A stretch of DNA of 14,837 bases, taken from NCBI GenBank assembly GCA_964462945.1, contig CAYWZW010000102.1, positions 1-14,837 of the forward strand, given 5' to 3'. The number at the start of each line of letters is the position of its first letter. The first letter of the stretch is position 1. Below the pieces are notes generated by a model. That model was not told where the DNA came from. It saw only the letters and a program-made list of their open reading frames with translations, and did not search any database. Shown piece after piece: positions 13,319-14,837 of this stretch. Source of the DNA: GCA-020343675 sp964462945 (GTDB lineage: Bacteria; Planctomycetota; Phycisphaerae; Sedimentisphaerales; Anaerobacaceae). The position numbers were made by a program, and so were the translations under genes.

Positions 13319-14548
13319 TCACTTTGAGAACGCCGATACAATCTGGTCTATCCCAACCCCGAGTGCGGCCTTGGCAATCGGGTCGAGGTCCGCCTTTGAG
13401 CCTTGCAAATGGAAGGTACGATGCACGTGCGACATCTTCTCGCCCGGCTTCAGGGCCGCCGCCGGAGACGATGTTTCAAGCTCGTAGAACGGGCCGAGAG
13501 GCTTAGCGCCGGGCTGCGGAGGGCCGTCGTTGTACGAATTCACCACGTCGCCCTTGTAAGGCTCATCCTGCAGTTGCCACATCGAGTTCACATAGTCGGC
13601 AGCGCCGGCAGGTTTGCTGTACAGCACGATGGTCAGTACGTTATTGACGGCATCATAGCTGCCCAGCACCGGCTTGGCGCGTTGGGGAGAAAGACCAATT
13701 TTACTGCGGTATTGTCCGTCCCCGCTGAAGAACAGCACCCCGTCCCTGGCAACCAGGCGGTCCGCCGGAACCTTGCCGAAATACGCATCGTTCACAACCG
13801 GCCCGAACTCGCTCTGCGGCCCGGTGTTGAACGGGACCGCAACCGTCGTCGCCGGCGATGGATTGAACATGCCAAGGATCCAGATCGAGAGCAGTCCGCT
13901 TTCCTTTTCCCAGGCCTTTGTGCCCGTGTTGGCTATCTTATTGGTCGATTCGAAGGCCACCATTTTGACCTTTTTGGCCGGCGTAACTCCCAAAGCTCCG
14001 ATTGCTTCGGCCCCGTCCAGAACTCGAATTTCGCGCTCGACGCGAAGATTGAACAGCGTACGGGAATAATTCTCCAGTTGCATATCCTTCTTCAAAACCG
14101 CGCGATTTGGGGATTGAGAAACAAGGTCAAATGGTTCGGTATCGACCGGCGCCGGGGTGAACCAGTGCTCGAGATCGAACGGCACGCCTTTCTTGAAGAA
14201 GACCGAGAATTGTCCGCCCTCCGGCCCGATCCAGAAACGGTCCTCCCCGCCGTACACGTTGATGTGCTCGACGGTTTTCCCGGAGGCGACCAGCTCGCGG
14301 TTGATCCAGCCGAAGCTCAACCCGGCCGCACCCTCCGCCGTGCTGGTCATCACGCGCCCCTGCAATTGGGGCAGAACAGCCACCTGACTGTCGCCGGCGG
14401 CGTCCGACAAAAGGACCACCTCCGTATGCTTCTTCAGAAATTCCAGGTCGTCGCCGAACGTTTTCTTCGCCATTTTAGTCTCTCCCTGAAGACAGCCCGC
14501 TGAAATCCCAATACATGACAAAACAATCAGTGTTCTTGCCTGCACCAT
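13319..14548 (-). CDS. DUF6786-like putative lipoprotein or secreted protein
   Basis: The 409-residue protein starts MVQARTLIVLSCIGISAGCLQGE. This is a short hydrophobic leader ending in SAGC (C19), a possible lipobox with an atypical serine at -3. The body is beta-rich: QVAVLPQLQGRVMTSTAEG, INVYGGEDRFWIGPEGGQFSVFF (97-118), PFDLEHWFTPAPVDTEPFDLVSQ, VEREIRVLDG, GLLSIWILGMFNP, YFGKVPADRLVARDGVLFFSGDGQYRSKIGL. The GGEDRFWIGPEGGQFS segment matches my memory of the DUF6786 family of planctomycetes and Bacteroidota, which looks like an aldose-epimerase-type sandwich; no reaction is established. AAGGAG lies seven bases before the ATG and a promoter is seen upstream. Coding to the stop at 13319-13321 is complete and abuts the gap. 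Confidence 0.75.
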   Translation of the reverse strand: MVQARTLIVLSCIGISAGCLQGETKMAKKTFGDDLEFLKKHTEVVLLSDAAGDSQVAVLPQLQGRVMTSTAEGAAGLSFGWINRELVASGKTVEHINVYGGEDRFWIGPEGGQFSVFFKKGVPFDLEHWFTPAPVDTEPFDLVSQSPNRAVLKKDMQLENYSRTLFNLRVEREIRVLDGAEAIGALGVTPAKKVKMVAFESTNKIANTGTKAWEKESGLLSIWILGMFNPSPATTVAVPFNTGPQSEFGPVVNDAYFGKVPADRLVARDGVLFFSGDGQYRSKIGLSPQRAKPVLGSYDAVNNVLTIVLYSKPAGAADYVNSMWQLQDEPYKGDVVNSYNDGPPQPGAKPLGPFYELETSSPAAALKPGEKMSHVHRTFHLQGSKADLDPIAKAALGVGIDQIVSAFSK

Positions 14549-14585
14549 GACCTATCTCCTTACTTGGTTGTCTTTTTGAGTTCTA

Positions 14586-14614
14586 ATGATAAGGTGCGTT
14601 CTAGGGCCGGTCAA
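14586..14614 (-). promoter_or_regulatory. Sigma70-like promoter of the DUF6786-like gene
   Basis: TTGACC (14609-14614), a 17-bp spacer and TATCAT (14586-14591) on the minus strand. The expected start near 14579 gives a leader of about 30 nt containing the AAGGAG ribosome site. Confidence 0.55.
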
Positions 14615-14650
14615 GACGCAAATCGCTCTTTTGTCAGGCCACAGGCGAAT

Positions 14651-14693
14651 CAAAAACCGACGCTCCATCCGTTGATGGAAGTCGCAGGGCGTC
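14651..14693 (-). terminator. Rho-independent terminator of the lamin-tail-like gene
   Basis: On the minus strand a stem TCCATC/GATGGA with loop AACG (14664-14679), extended by an outer GACGC/GCGTC pairing (14689-14693 with 14659-14663), is followed by GGTTTTTG (TTTTT at 14652-14656). One arm carries a 9-nt internal bulge. It lies 29 bases after the stop of the lamin-tail-like gene and before the next promoter. Confidence 0.5.
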
Positions 14694-14721
14694 ATTTGTT
14701 ATCGTGTCCCGGCTTGCGGAC

Positions 14722-14837
14722 TTACCGACCGGGGGAAGGCGGGGCGGCGGTCCAGTTGGCGGGGTCGTTGCCGTAATCCGTCGGGACTTTGCGGGTCAGG
14801 GACTGGCCCTGGCCGTCGGCTTCGGTCGGCCAGAGGT
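14722..14837 (-). CDS. C-terminal end of a lamin-tail-domain-like secreted protein (partial)
   Basis: Only the last 37 codons and a TAA stop (14722-14724) lie in the window; the gene enters from the right edge. The peptide LWPTEADGQGQSLTR, then YGNDPANWTAAPPSPG, is the typical ending of bacterial lamin-tail (LTD) domains, where W-P-x-x-A-D-G-x-G-x-S-L-x-R is followed by N-D-P-x-N-W and P-x-P-G. In planctomycetes such domains occur in large secreted, surface or CotH-like proteins. The rest of the protein, and whether it carries a sorting signal, cannot be seen. Confidence 0.7.
   Translation of the reverse strand, partial: LWPTEADGQGQSLTRKVPTDYGNDPANWTAAPPSPGR

Noticed and set aside
13403..14503. 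366-codon open frame on the plus strand
   Set aside because: It is fully antisense to the DUF6786-like gene, which has a signal peptide, ribosome site and promoter. The plus-strand peptide is arginine-rich and low in recognisable motifs, as expected of an antisense frame in GC-rich DNA.

Overview
The window most likely comes from a planctomycete of the Phycisphaerae / Sedimentisphaerales type, probably a metagenome-assembled scaffold. The main evidence is a secreted GLUG-repeat protein with the GEPNDPYLI...NDWDKHFKLMADIDL entry block and a gene ending in a lamin-tail-like C-terminus (DGQGQSLTR...YGNDPANW), both of which I associate with that group. A run of exactly 100 Ns (13217-13316) is a scaffold gap of unknown true size. 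Almost every gene is on the minus strand; the DUF72 gene is the only convincing plus-strand gene.

Layout, left to right. (1) 1-1521: a GLUG-repeat secreted protein running off the left edge, with its own promoter and a leader of about 230 nt. (2) 1851-5464: a carbohydrate operon read right to left, made of a GH130-type mannoside phosphorylase/hydrolase, a GT4 glycosyltransferase and an (alpha/alpha)6-barrel glycosidase resembling GH100. A consensus-like promoter lies before GH130. A 186-bp AT-rich element with perfect 25-bp terminal inverted repeats and two internal hairpins sits between GH130 and the glycosyltransferase. (3) 5611-8187: PolX-type DNA polymerase with a PHP domain, a small DUF2905 membrane protein, and a RelE/ParE-type toxin with its antitoxin. 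(4) 8354-9088: a DUF72 protein on the plus strand. (5) 9137-10885: an AT-rich gene for a single-chain ABC-type ATPase fused to a TOPRIM/DUF4435-like C-terminus, a plausible anti-phage gene acquired by transfer. (6) 11198-13206: a secreted transglutaminase-like protein and a PflX-type radical SAM protein. A decayed copy of the radical SAM 3' end lies on the far side of the transglutaminase gene. (7) After the gap: a DUF6786-like putative lipoprotein with its own promoter, a terminator, and the last 37 codons of a lamin-tail-like secreted protein.

The expression signals are unusually readable. Several genes have sigma70-like promoters with 17-bp spacers. Three genes (PolX, the antitoxin, DUF72) have a -10 hexamer only 6-7 nt before the start codon and so are predicted to be leaderless; other genes have ordinary Shine-Dalgarno sites.

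The main candidates for something undescribed are the 4307-4492 inverted-repeat element, the solitary ATPase-TOPRIM gene, and the duplicated sequences around the transglutaminase gene. No rRNA, tRNA or CRISPR array was recognised. All assignments come from reading motifs by eye; no database search was run.
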